A program made the position numbers and the translations under genes. From a virus, in the IMG/VR virus record IMGVR_UViG_3300017717_000050, positions 1 to 27,999 of that record: DNA of 27,999 bases; one strand, 5' to 3'. Numbering within the stretch: the stretch's first letter is position 1; each line of letters begins with the position of its first letter. The notes beneath the pieces were generated by a model. It saw only the letters and a program-made list of their open reading frames with translations, was not told the DNA's origin and ran no database searches. Positions 1 through 9,425 of the stretch are shown here, piece by piece.

Positions 1-318
1 ACAGCTGCAGCTCAAGAACGCCAGCTGAGGAGTGTTATGGGTTCTAGTCTAGGTCAGGCAGCCTACGGTGGTCAACTCGGCTCTGCGCGTGCCCAGAAGG
101 CCATGCAGGGTGCTTTAGCGGATAGAGCCTTGGCTTATCAGCAACGCAGACAACAAGAAGCGGCAGCTGGCGCACAAGCACTAGGTGAGGCCGGTTCGGC
201 ATTGCAACAATATGAACAGCAAAGACTTGATGCACCACATACCAGTGCTCAGAGGTACTTTGGTTATCTTGGTAGTGCACCACAACAAACTAAAACATCT
301 GGTGGTGGAGGTAAGTAA
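1..318 (+). CDS. 3' end of a virion-associated protein gene (partial)
   Basis: The reading frame is open from the first base of the window, so the Met at 37 is probably internal and the true start lies upstream. The visible part is about 105 residues, rich in Ala, Gln and Gly (many QQ pairs), predicted helical, and ends in a Gly-rich tail with a GGGGK terminus. A segment reading RYFGYLGSAP near the end is the kind of tail seen in podovirus structural or DNA-ejection proteins, but I cannot name the family. It sits directly before other virion-type genes on the same strand, and its TAA stop overlaps the next ATG by one base, so the two are translationally coupled. Function is inferred from context only. 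Confidence 0.75.
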   Translation, partial: TAAAQERQLRSVMGSSLGQAAYGGQLGSARAQKAMQGALADRALAYQQRRQQEAAAGAQALGEAGSALQQYEQQRLDAPHTSAQRYFGYLGSAPQQTKTSGGGGK

Positions 319-740
319 TGATTCAGCTAGCTAAGCCTATGGGCACTGAACAACCAATGCAGGGCCCACTATATCGAGCACCCGCACCACAAATGATGCA
401 GCAGCCCTCCTTTATGGAGCTTGCAAAACAAAGTGCAATGAAAAAGGCTATGCAAAAAGGCGAGGAAGAATTACTTAAAAAGGCTGGTAAGAAAACAGTT
501 GGTGCCGCTGGTGCCGCAATGGGTGATCCTACTGGTGGCATAGCTACTGAAGTTGCTTATGAAGCCGCTATGCCAATGCTAGAAAACTTGCTTGGTGGTT
601 TGTTTAATAAAGGCGGATATGTAAATGGTCCGCTTTCTATGGCAAACATTTCCGCAGTTAAGTATAAAAAATCCGGCGGTAAAATCGCTGAAGAAATTGA
701 AATTAATTATGGTGGACCGCTATCTAACAAGGGGGTATAG
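318..740 (+). CDS. Small virion-module protein, function unknown (140 aa)
   Basis: The ATG overlaps the previous stop (TAATG), supporting this start. The protein has a Met/Gln/Pro-rich N-terminus (residues 1-35), a Lys-rich helical stretch (about 36-60), an Ala/Gly-rich segment (about 60-80), and a Gly-rich C-terminus with NKGGYVNGP and KKSGGK. There is no enzymatic motif, signal peptide or clear membrane helix. The position between two virion-type genes and immediately before the lysozyme-bearing ejection protein suggests a minor structural, tail-associated or ejection accessory role. It is not recognised as a named family. Confidence 0.75.
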   Translation: MIQLAKPMGTEQPMQGPLYRAPAPQMMQQPSFMELAKQSAMKKAMQKGEEELLKKAGKKTVGAAGAAMGDPTGGIATEVAYEAAMPMLENLLGGLFNKGGYVNGPLSMANISAVKYKKSGGKIAEEIEINYGGPLSNKGV

Positions 741-742
741 TT

Positions 743-2158
743 ATGGCTACAGTTCCATATCAATCAACGTACAGCCTACAACCTAAGTATGGCACACGTT
801 ACGGCCCTTCTCAGTTTGCTCCTGCGACTGCATCAGCTAGTCCACAAACACTAGGTACAACTACACCTGCTGTAGCAACCGTTGGTGCTGGTGTACCAGG
901 CCAAGCGGGTCAACAACAAACTGCGGGCGCGGTAGGAGCCACAACTGGTGTACAAACTACACAAACTCTTGCATTTAACCAAGACCCCTTTGCACAACAA
1001 GGCGCAATAGTTAACGGTCAGCAACAGCAAGGTGTTGGGTTTAGAGATTTACCACCTGGCGAATATCCGCCAGTGGGTTCTCCACCAGCTGCTCCGGGTG
1101 TTCCGCCAACAACTACACCCCCACCGTCTGGTGCAGACCCCGTAGTTGCAGCAATGCAACAAGCAGGCGGTGATGATAATGGTGGATTTGATTATGCAAG
1201 CTCTAGAATTCCACAAGCCCAGGGACTAGGTTATACTCGAGGCACACAAAACCCGCTAGGATTAGCACTTGCTGCAATTCCAGGCGGTAGCTTTTTGTCA
1301 AACGCTATGGGTATAAATGATGAGTATACTTATGGTAGCTATGGCACTTATGATGCACAGGGTAATGTGTTTGGCCCCGAAGGTCGCGCATATGATCCAA
1401 TTACAGGTCGAGCTGTTGCATCTTATGCTAGTCCGTCGGCTGCAATGAGCACCATTGGTGGTGGCTACAGTAAACTAAGAGACGCTGGAGAAGGCGTTAT
1501 TAGTTCTGCATTAGGTAGCTATGATAACTCAGTATACAAACAAATGGATCTTGATCCAACCCTAAACATTGCAGGTGCACGAGCCGCCCGTATGCGCGGT
1601 GAAGGCGCACCAATGGGAACGGTTGCAGATCTTATTAATATGAATACCCAAATAGCAGCGGGTGATTATACTGGTTTGTCAGATGATGACATTGATCGAG
1701 TAGAGGGCACACCGATTACTGCTACACAGCTAGGGTTTACTGGCGATAGACCAGCACCAAGTAACATTAGCGGTAAGTTTGGTACGCAAACTGGAGATAT
1801 TGTTGCGCTAGAAGGGGGACAGTTTGGGGTTCGTAATGAATCCGGAACTATTGAAACCCCTACTGGCACTGTTGTATCGATTAGTGATAGTACAAGACCT
1901 GGCGAAAATATTAGTTTGCTTAGTAACAATCCGGCTACGCAGCTTAGGGCTAATCAAGAATTATCCTTAAGGGCCGGAGAAAACGACGGCCAGGGCAGCA
2001 TGTCAGGCTTTACCGTAAGTGATGGGCAAGGTGGTTCATATCAAACAAGTTCTACGGGAGTTTCAGAAGGCAGAGGCTCACAAGCAGGAACAACTATCTA
2101 CGGCATGGAAGATGAATACGATGAACCGTCCGGTAACGAATCAAGTGGAGGCAAGTGA
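743..2158 (+). CDS. Gly/Pro/Thr-rich virion-type protein, function unknown (471 aa)
   Basis: The gene starts 2 nt after the preceding stop. Residues 1-140 are low complexity (Gln, Thr, Pro, Gly, Ala; runs of QQQQ and PPTTTPPP), probably disordered. The middle (about 150-300) has repeated G/Y/S patterns such as YTYGSYGTYDAQG and an Ala-rich part. The C-terminal third is Gly/Ser/Thr-rich, beta-like, and ends in acidic residues then SSGGK. This Gly-Gly-Lys ending recurs in the two preceding genes. No catalytic motif is visible. Context (late operon, next to large ejection proteins) argues for a structural or tail-associated protein. I cannot assign a family. Confidence 0.75.
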   Translation: MATVPYQSTYSLQPKYGTRYGPSQFAPATASASPQTLGTTTPAVATVGAGVPGQAGQQQTAGAVGATTGVQTTQTLAFNQDPFAQQGAIVNGQQQQGVGFRDLPPGEYPPVGSPPAAPGVPPTTTPPPSGADPVVAAMQQAGGDDNGGFDYASSRIPQAQGLGYTRGTQNPLGLALAAIPGGSFLSNAMGINDEYTYGSYGTYDAQGNVFGPEGRAYDPITGRAVASYASPSAAMSTIGGGYSKLRDAGEGVISSALGSYDNSVYKQMDLDPTLNIAGARAARMRGEGAPMGTVADLINMNTQIAAGDYTGLSDDDIDRVEGTPITATQLGFTGDRPAPSNISGKFGTQTGDIVALEGGQFGVRNESGTIETPTGTVVSISDSTRPGENISLLSNNPATQLRANQELSLRAGENDGQGSMSGFTVSDGQGGSYQTSSTGVSEGRGSQAGTTIYGMEDEYDEPSGNESSGGK

Positions 2159-5100
2159 TGAAACTCAAAAAGTTTGAACAAAAGGACCGCTATGGTAATA
2201 TGTTCTCTATTGAATTTGATACCTCCGTACCGGAAATGTCAATGATTCCAGAGCATCCTGGCTCACCAAAAGGGACTGATACTGTACCAGCTTGGCTTAC
2301 GCCAGGTGAGTTTGTAATGAACGCAGAAGCTGTGCGTATGTTTGAACCGCAGATTGAAGCAATGAATGATAAGGGTCGTGCTATGCAGGCTGCGCAGGGT
2401 GGAACTATTCCTGAGTACTCTGCTGATGGCGGACCAGTTAGTTTGCCAAAACCTAAACCAAAGATGCCAGACATTCCTGCGCTAGAAGCTGACCAGCTTT
2501 ATAAAATGCTTAAGGACCGTGGCTTTACTGATACAGCTGCTCGTGGAATTATGGGTAACTTTTACGCTGAATCAAAGCTTGATCCTGATGCAAAACAAAA
2601 ACTAGATAGCGGTAAAACCGGTAAAGGTAGAGGACTTGCTCAATGGGAAAAGGGCGGTCGCTTTGATACGGACCCACTTAATCTTGTAGACTTTGCTGCT
2701 AAGCAGGAAAAAAGTTGGCGAGATCCTGAAGTACAGCTAGACTTTATGCTTGCTGAAATGAATAACTCTGAAGCATTTGGTGATGTGCGTACTGCAATGA
2801 ATGCAGCTAAGTCACCAGCTGATGCAGCTAAAATCTTTTTAGAAGGATATGAAAAAGCTAATCCTGATAAAGCGCATCTTGATAGGCGTGTAGATTATGC
2901 TATGAATTATAAAGCAGATGAAGAGCCTACAATGCTTGCGAGTATTCTTGGAATGTTTGGGACAACTGAAGCACAAGCAGCTACGGCTGATGATGTACCG
3001 GCTTCTCAATCAATGCCCATACCTAAGCCTGCAGTCCCTGAGACTAGTCGCACTCCTGTAATGACAGCAATGACTGGCCAAGAAATGCCTGTTACTAGTA
3101 CCATTGCGGATATGCTAGCTGCTGCACAGGCACAATATAAAGCGCCTGGTGGCGTAGTTGAAGATGATAACTATGCTGCGCAGTTTGATGCACTAAAGAA
3201 ACTTGCACAACAAGCAACCGCGAATACTGGTATGTATGTTGGCGATGAAGTTCTTGAAGAAGGCGGAACTAACTATGATGCCGCTCGTCATGCTGAAGAA
3301 ATTCAGATGATGCAAAAGATGCGTAGGGATTCAGCTATTGCTGAGGATGCTGCTGCAAATGAAGCAGCTATGCTTACAGCCTCTACTCCTCCAATACCTA
3401 AAGTACCTGATGTACCAGCCCCTGTTGTTACCCCCGAGGTACGCAGTATTAATAAGTTTGGTAAAACAGATAACTATCAAAAAGAAGGTGGAAAGTGGTA
3501 TCGGATTAAAGCAGATGGCTCTTTGGCAAAAGATCCTGCAACAGGTTTGGTTGCCGCGAATCTTAATAATCAAGAGTCTCCTCTTACAGGTGAGGGTACT
3601 GCTGATGCTGTGCCAATGCCAACTAGCAATTTACCTAGCGGCTCCCGCGGATCAGGTGAGTTTTTAGATACTGGTAAAGGTAATCGTGTTCCTGATACAG
3701 CAGCACCTCCTAAGCCGGAGCAAAAGTCTCAGCTTCCCGCAGAGGGAACAACTTATCTTGATCCTAGTTCTAATATCGTTTATACTGTTGATAAATACGG
3801 TAGGCTATTAAACTCTTATGGTCACCCGGCGCCCGCTGGTGTGCAAGATACTTTTACACAGCAACAAGCCGGGCTACTTGAAACAGCAGATGCTGACCCG
3901 AGTAAAATTGTAAAGCCGTATGAAAAAACGGTTGATCAATTAGCTGCTGATGCCGTAACCTTGCAAGAAAAAGCTACAAAAGAAGTAGCAGAAACAGGGC
4001 AAGTATCTTCTGATACAGCTACTGCTATTGCACAAAACAGGGGTCAAACGACTCAGGTTACTAAGGTAGAAGCTGATGAAGCAGCTGCCGCTGAAGCAAA
4101 ACGATTAGAAGAAGCAACAGCTGCACGTAAAACCTTGACCGCTGACTATGAAGAGGCTAAGCGTATTGCTGAAGCATCTGGAGTTACTGACTTTCCAGAC
4201 TTTGATACTTGGAAGCAGCGTCAGAATATTGACACTGATACCGATATTGGAGAGCAAGGCGACGGAACTACGACATCTGAAAACGCTACTAAGAAAAGTG
4301 AAGTGCTTACAGCAATCACTAAAGATATTGAAAGTATCAATGATGGATCTGCTGATGGTACAACCACGGCGGATGCTTCAAAGGCTGTTGTTAAAGCAGG
4401 TGCTGAGGGTCAAGAAAAAACTGAGCAAGCCGAATCATTCTTACAAGGCATCTTTGGTGACTTGTTTGATAAGGGTGAGCTAAAGCGTATGGCTATTTTG
4501 TATGCAGGTTCACGGCTTATGGGCGGCTCACACGGTGGTTCGCTTAACTGGGCAGCAAAGCAATACCTTACACGAGTAGATGCTAAGGCTGCTGAGCATA
4601 GCGCACAAGTTAAAAAGCTAATCAATGATGGTAAGTATACACCTAAGTCTATTCAAGAATATAAGAAGACTAAGGATGCTAGTGTACTTATGAAGCTTGG
4701 ACCAGCTATTAACCCGACCGGTACAAAAGAAATGTGGTATAGTCCAAGTGGTAAGCGCATTCAAGCCGAGAAGTTTAAGGTTGGTGATGGGCATATCTGG
4801 TCTGCAGACGGTGGTAAGACAGCCATCCCTGCTTCATGGACTCAGGAAGCTTCAAGGCATAAGGGTACTGACGAATTCAACGATCGTATTCGTGTTGAGG
4901 TACCGCTGCTTAGAGATTCAATCAAAGAACTATCAACCTCAATTGGTGATGTAGTTCCTGGTGATTCAAAAGCAGGTCGGGCTCGTACCCAAAAGACTAA
5001 CATTACACCAACGAATGCTGCAATGGAAGCTGCAGAATGGGCTGCTAAAAATGGCCTTGATGTTGCATCAATGAATACGTATGTTGAACAAGCATATCGT

Positions 5101-5487
5101 ATGGCAGTTCAGCAAGCTGGCGGTGAAAATGAAGTTAAGCCTGAATCATTGTTGCCATATCTAAATCAGCTAAAGCTACGCCAAGATACCGGTGTTGGTA
5201 ATCTCTTTACGACTACAACAAAAGATGGTGCAGAAGTACCAATGGATGCTGTAAAAGTTGAGGAGCTTAGCCTGCAATTCTTGAAGCGGGCTGGTGGAAC
5301 AGGTAAGATTAGCGACGGTGCAAACCGTGATGCTGTTAATATGTTCTGGACTAAGGCGGCTGAGATATGGAATAAAAAGGTATCTGAAACCCCTGACATT
5401 GTACAGCAGTATCAGAAGCGTGCGCTACCTGGCGAGACAGCCTTTTATGCGTATGCTAAAGAGCAACTAAACTTACCAACTGAATAG
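2158..5487 (+). CDS. Large internal virion/ejection protein with phage tail lysozyme domain (1109 aa)
   Basis: The frame also opens at GTG 2155, but the GGAGG at 2147-2151 is 6 nt from the ATG at 2158, which overlaps the previous TGA, so 2158 is chosen. Residues about 38-70 hold GTDTVPAWLTPGEFVMN, a segment common in phage tail and tape-measure-like proteins. Residues about 111-251 match the phage tail lysozyme fold: a helix with AARGIMGNFYAESKLDP (candidate catalytic Glu138), then GRGLAQWE and a long helical end. This would open the peptidoglycan during DNA entry. The rest (about 260-1109) is Ala/Thr/Glu-rich with coiled-coil-like stretches (about 640-690) and is unassigned. It is first of three giant genes in tight tandem, like the internal core proteins of podoviruses. 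Domain call fairly sure; virion location inferred. Confidence 0.85.
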   Translation: MKLKKFEQKDRYGNMFSIEFDTSVPEMSMIPEHPGSPKGTDTVPAWLTPGEFVMNAEAVRMFEPQIEAMNDKGRAMQAAQGGTIPEYSADGGPVSLPKPKPKMPDIPALEADQLYKMLKDRGFTDTAARGIMGNFYAESKLDPDAKQKLDSGKTGKGRGLAQWEKGGRFDTDPLNLVDFAAKQEKSWRDPEVQLDFMLAEMNNSEAFGDVRTAMNAAKSPADAAKIFLEGYEKANPDKAHLDRRVDYAMNYKADEEPTMLASILGMFGTTEAQAATADDVPASQSMPIPKPAVPETSRTPVMTAMTGQEMPVTSTIADMLAAAQAQYKAPGGVVEDDNYAAQFDALKKLAQQATANTGMYVGDEVLEEGGTNYDAARHAEEIQMMQKMRRDSAIAEDAAANEAAMLTASTPPIPKVPDVPAPVVTPEVRSINKFGKTDNYQKEGGKWYRIKADGSLAKDPATGLVAANLNNQESPLTGEGTADAVPMPTSNLPSGSRGSGEFLDTGKGNRVPDTAAPPKPEQKSQLPAEGTTYLDPSSNIVYTVDKYGRLLNSYGHPAPAGVQDTFTQQQAGLLETADADPSKIVKPYEKTVDQLAADAVTLQEKATKEVAETGQVSSDTATAIAQNRGQTTQVTKVEADEAAAAEAKRLEEATAARKTLTADYEEAKRIAEASGVTDFPDFDTWKQRQNIDTDTDIGEQGDGTTTSENATKKSEVLTAITKDIESINDGSADGTTTADASKAVVKAGAEGQEKTEQAESFLQGIFGDLFDKGELKRMAILYAGSRLMGGSHGGSLNWAAKQYLTRVDAKAAEHSAQVKKLINDGKYTPKSIQEYKKTKDASVLMKLGPAINPTGTKEMWYSPSGKRIQAEKFKVGDGHIWSADGGKTAIPASWTQEASRHKGTDEFNDRIRVEVPLLRDSIKELSTSIGDVVPGDSKAGRARTQKTNITPTNAAMEAAEWAAKNGLDVASMNTYVEQAYRMAVQQAGGENEVKPESLLPYLNQLKLRQDTGVGNLFTTTTKDGAEVPMDAVKVEELSLQFLKRAGGTGKISDGANRDAVNMFWTKAAEIWNKKVSETPDIVQQYQKRALPGETAFYAYAKEQLNLPTE

Positions 5488-5496
5488 GAGATTGCT

Positions 5497-8400
5497 ATGG
5501 GTGACTTTGACGCATTGTTCCAAGTAAGTACCGACCTAGCAGGTAGTGGAGGACACACCTTTGCTGACGCGGATACACTAAGGAATGATGAGGGTAACCT
5601 ACTCCGTATCCAAGGCTTAGAAGCAGCTGAGCTTGCACACGTAACGGCTACAGGACTTGACCCTGGAACCGCCGGTGGTATGGCAGCTACTGAAGAAATC
5701 ATGGCCTTGGCTAATAAGTTTGGCTTTAATAATGTACAGTATCTTACGAACCCAGATGGCACTCCTATGATGGATGCCACTGGGACTCGTCAGATGGTAC
5801 GGATTAAAGACAAAGTTGGTCGTGACTTTACAGAACAACTAACTAGGCACGGTATTAATGAGGTTGGTGCGTACAGTACAAACAACGAAGTTATTACAGC
5901 TAAGCTGGGAATGGCTGAGCGTGCTAGTAAACTTGATCAACCTCTTAATGACTGGGAAAAAGCAGGTCAAGCTATTGAGCAAGCTACTACCGATGAAATG
6001 CGGTATGAGCAAGAGTTCAAGCAGACTGCACTAAACGAACGAGCACTAGCAAGATTAAATGCACCTCAGCAGCCGGGTGAAACTGCAGCAATGTATGCTC
6101 GCCGAATGGCTGAGGCTAATAAGTTTATTGATGCTGGTGTACAGGTACGTAGCCTAGATCGTATGCTAGAAAATAAAGCGGTTAATCCACTAAGCGAAAG
6201 CTTTGATGTAGGTTTGACTGGTGTTATTGAAAGTATGTACGGTGTTGCAGAAATGGTTGGTGAAACCACTGGCTGGAACTGGGCAGAAGAATTAGGTGAA
6301 GCCGGAGTAGCACGTCAGCGTGCTTTTCTGGCATCTAAGCCTGAGCTAAAACTAAGTGCACTAAAGCCTATTGTAGACAAAGATGGTAATGTTACAGGTA
6401 ATGAATGGGATATCGACAGTGTTGGTGAATTCTTTCAATACCTCGGTAACAATGCTGCGGTGTCATTACCATATATGGCAAACACAATTGCTGGTACGGT
6501 ACTTGCTCCGGTTACCGGTGGTGTGTCAATGCTGTCACCCGCCGCTATGTATACAGGACAAACCTGGAATGAGATGGAAGGTGAAGACCGTAATGCTGGA
6601 CTAGCTATTGCTGCTGGTGTTACGCAAGCCGCTCTTGATAGACTCGGTTTGTTTGGTATTATGAAGGGTGCAAGCATTCTTAAGAAAGAAACCAGAGATG
6701 CCGCTGTTGCTGCAATCGTAGCACGTGATGGTGTTACTGATACTGTTGCTAAGAACATGCTAGCAAATGCTACACGACTTGAAGTGGCTAGCCTTGCTGG
6801 CGCAGCATCTGAAGTTGCTAAGCGCCAACTTAAATCGCGTAATGTACTACGTAGCTTTCTTGCATCATCCAGTAAAGGTATGGCAGGCGAAGCTGTAACA
6901 GAAGCCGGTCAAGAACTAACTGGTTATATGGCTGCTACACTTGGCAGTGATAAAGAGTTTGATGCAGTTGAACTTGAAAGCCGACTACTAAATGCTACTA
7001 TTGCTGGTGGTACTTTAGGTGCGGGCTTCTCTATTCCTGGTATTGCATATGATGCCGGCGCCTGGGCCGATGTTGCCGTGCGTCAAGCACCTGCTGAAGC
7101 TAAGCGCTTATCTAAGCGTGGTCAACGCGCTGAAGAAGAGGTTCGGCAATTCGGTAGAGTTAAATCTATTCAGGAGTTGAATGATGATGCAGGCACAGCT
7201 GTAACGGCACGGGGAAATCAGGGTGCAAGCTTCCAAGAAAAGGTTGACGCAGCTAACCGCCGTGATTTAGAGCGGTCAGTATTTGATAGAGTAAAAGATA
7301 CTTGGCAGGCTGTGCCTAGCTTATGGCGAGGCGCTACACGTTTTATCTTTAACGAAAGTTTGCAAGATCGCTCAAGAGCTATGCGAATATTAGCTGATAC
7401 TTTTGGTGGTAATCTACAGCGCACATTTTCAGGTTCAAACTTTGAAAACCGTAAGAAACATTTGCTAACTGAATACCGAAATATGGTTAGCTCACCAGCT
7501 GAGTTTGCTCAAGCTGCTGGGTTTAAAACCATTAGTCAGCCTGAGCTGTCAAGCATTATTAATAAGTTTGGTTCATGGCTAGGTAATCAATCTAGTGCAG
7601 GCATAGACTGGGATAATCTTCCAGAAGATATTAGACGGCACCGTAACTGGCTCGCTCAATACTATCAACAAACTATGAAGCTTAGTGATAAACTATATAA
7701 TGATCAGGTAGCTGCTGCTCAAAAGAATAATAAGCCTGCACCTCTTGGCTATATAAAGAACTACTTATTTAAGTATAAGTCTTTTAATAAAGTAGCTATT
7801 GAAAAAGATCGTAATGGTTTTATACAAAAGCTAATGGACAATTATAATTATAGTCGTACTGATGCTGAAACACTTACTGATAATATTCTTAATCAAGAAA
7901 CATTGGTGGGAGAACAAGACACATTTAATGTAGGTCAAGGTAGGTTTATACCTGCTGCACACCGCAGTCGTACTCTTAATCTATCTGAAAACCCTGAGTT
8001 TAAACAATTCATGGAGTCAGATGCGTTTACTAATATATCTAATGCTGCTAAGTCGGCATCTCGTTATATTACATATCAAGAGTTTCTTGGTGATAATAAT
8101 GCAAAAGTAAATGAGCTGTTAAATCAGGCGCTAGAAGAAGGTGTACCTGCAGCAGAAGTAAATAAAGTTGCAGCACAAATGCAAGACTACCTAGATGCAG
8201 AGTCGGGTAACTATAAGCGTATGCAAAACCGTACTCTTGCTAACATTCAAAAGAACCTTGGTATCTGGACTACAATTGCTGGTCTACCTCTTGCTACTAT
8301 CTCATCGTTTGTTGAGCTAGCTATTACAACCGTAGGACTACCAAAAGATATGGTCTTCAAGACTATTGGTAACGCTTCAAAAGAAATGGCGCAAGCATTA

Positions 8401-9414
8401 TGGGGAACTATAACAGATCCTCGCTATAACTCTACAAACCGACAGGTAGGTAAAGAGTCTAGGCAAGAAAACATTAAACGCCTTGGCTTCTTTGATTGGG
8501 ATGTTGGTGCAGCACAGACTACTGGTGCTACAGAAAATACACATGCATCACGTCATCTGCTAGATAAATACTTTAAGATTATTGGATTGCAACAGTGGAC
8601 TGACTACACGCGTAGCATTCGGGCATCGATTGCTAACGACTTTATTATGAATCACCTTAGTACGATTCAGGATCAAAGAGTTAGCGGTGAGCCGAAGACT
8701 AACGCAGTGCAGGAATCTGAAGAGCATCTCCGTAATCTCGGTATTAATGTAGATGATATGCTTGCTATGGTATATCAGCCAGGGCCTTGGTCACCAGAAC
8801 AAACTGCAGCCTTCGATGCTATGATGCTTGAGGCAGAGTTTAACTTTGTTAATATGGCTATTGCACTTCCAGGTGTTGCTAACCGTCCATTGTTCTATCA
8901 GAACCAGCATCTTGCTTTGTTTACGCAGTTCCAGGGTTTCATCTCTACATTTACTGCTAATCAAATACCGAAGATGTGGGGCGAGTATGTTGCGCGTGGT
9001 ACTCCAGCTATGAAGTATAATGTGTTTGCTGTTATGACAACAATGCTTTTGCTTGGATTTGTATCTCAGTATTTGAAAGACCTACTTAAGTATGGTGAGC
9101 CATCTCCTTATCTTGATGATATGGAAAAGCTTCAGCGTGCTGTTGGTTCGTCTGGATTGCTAGGTACTGGTGAGCGCGTTCTTAACTTTATCTATCCTAT
9201 TTATGAATCATCATCTGATAATGCAGCTGAGTGGTTCTTTAATACGGTCTCTGGTGAGGCTGCTGCACTTTCAAACGTGGCTCGTGTCTACGGTGGTGCA
9301 GGTAAAATCATTGAAGGTAGACCGGAGAAAGGTGTATATGATATACTTAAGACGGCCCCATTTGTGGGACCATTCAATCAACTTAACCGAACAATCGCTA
9401 GCGCATTCGAATAG
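5497..9414 (+). CDS. Giant ejection-type virion protein with N-terminal SNase-like domain (1305 aa)
   Basis: AGGAG (5486-5490) overlaps the previous stop and lies 6 nt before the ATG. Residues about 20-125 resemble staphylococcal nuclease: DADTL (24-28) for the DGDT loop, R37, E42 and E45 for the R-x-x-x-x-D-T-P-E region, then DKVGR (105-109) with R109 for the second catalytic Arg, followed by FTEQLTRHGI like the VNEALVRQGL helix. Further on are several hydrophobic stretches (about 310-350, 365-390, 500-520, 925-950, 1180-1200) in a mainly helical protein. The C-terminus has LKTAPFVGPFNQLNR. Size, hydrophobic segments and position resemble T7 gp16-type internal core proteins that enter the cell with DNA. 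Whether the nuclease-like domain is active is unknown. Confidence 0.8.
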   Translation: MGDFDALFQVSTDLAGSGGHTFADADTLRNDEGNLLRIQGLEAAELAHVTATGLDPGTAGGMAATEEIMALANKFGFNNVQYLTNPDGTPMMDATGTRQMVRIKDKVGRDFTEQLTRHGINEVGAYSTNNEVITAKLGMAERASKLDQPLNDWEKAGQAIEQATTDEMRYEQEFKQTALNERALARLNAPQQPGETAAMYARRMAEANKFIDAGVQVRSLDRMLENKAVNPLSESFDVGLTGVIESMYGVAEMVGETTGWNWAEELGEAGVARQRAFLASKPELKLSALKPIVDKDGNVTGNEWDIDSVGEFFQYLGNNAAVSLPYMANTIAGTVLAPVTGGVSMLSPAAMYTGQTWNEMEGEDRNAGLAIAAGVTQAALDRLGLFGIMKGASILKKETRDAAVAAIVARDGVTDTVAKNMLANATRLEVASLAGAASEVAKRQLKSRNVLRSFLASSSKGMAGEAVTEAGQELTGYMAATLGSDKEFDAVELESRLLNATIAGGTLGAGFSIPGIAYDAGAWADVAVRQAPAEAKRLSKRGQRAEEEVRQFGRVKSIQELNDDAGTAVTARGNQGASFQEKVDAANRRDLERSVFDRVKDTWQAVPSLWRGATRFIFNESLQDRSRAMRILADTFGGNLQRTFSGSNFENRKKHLLTEYRNMVSSPAEFAQAAGFKTISQPELSSIINKFGSWLGNQSSAGIDWDNLPEDIRRHRNWLAQYYQQTMKLSDKLYNDQVAAAQKNNKPAPLGYIKNYLFKYKSFNKVAIEKDRNGFIQKLMDNYNYSRTDAETLTDNILNQETLVGEQDTFNVGQGRFIPAAHRSRTLNLSENPEFKQFMESDAFTNISNAAKSASRYITYQEFLGDNNAKVNELLNQALEEGVPAAEVNKVAAQMQDYLDAESGNYKRMQNRTLANIQKNLGIWTTIAGLPLATISSFVELAITTVGLPKDMVFKTIGNASKEMAQALWGTITDPRYNSTNRQVGKESRQENIKRLGFFDWDVGAAQTTGATENTHASRHLLDKYFKIIGLQQWTDYTRSIRASIANDFIMNHLSTIQDQRVSGEPKTNAVQESEEHLRNLGINVDDMLAMVYQPGPWSPEQTAAFDAMMLEAEFNFVNMAIALPGVANRPLFYQNQHLALFTQFQGFISTFTANQIPKMWGEYVARGTPAMKYNVFAVMTTMLLLGFVSQYLKDLLKYGEPSPYLDDMEKLQRAVGSSGLLGTGERVLNFIYPIYESSSDNAAEWFFNTVSGEAAALSNVARVYGGAGKIIEGRPEKGVYDILKTAPFVGPFNQLNRTIASAFE

Positions 9415-9425
9415 GAGGATAGCAC

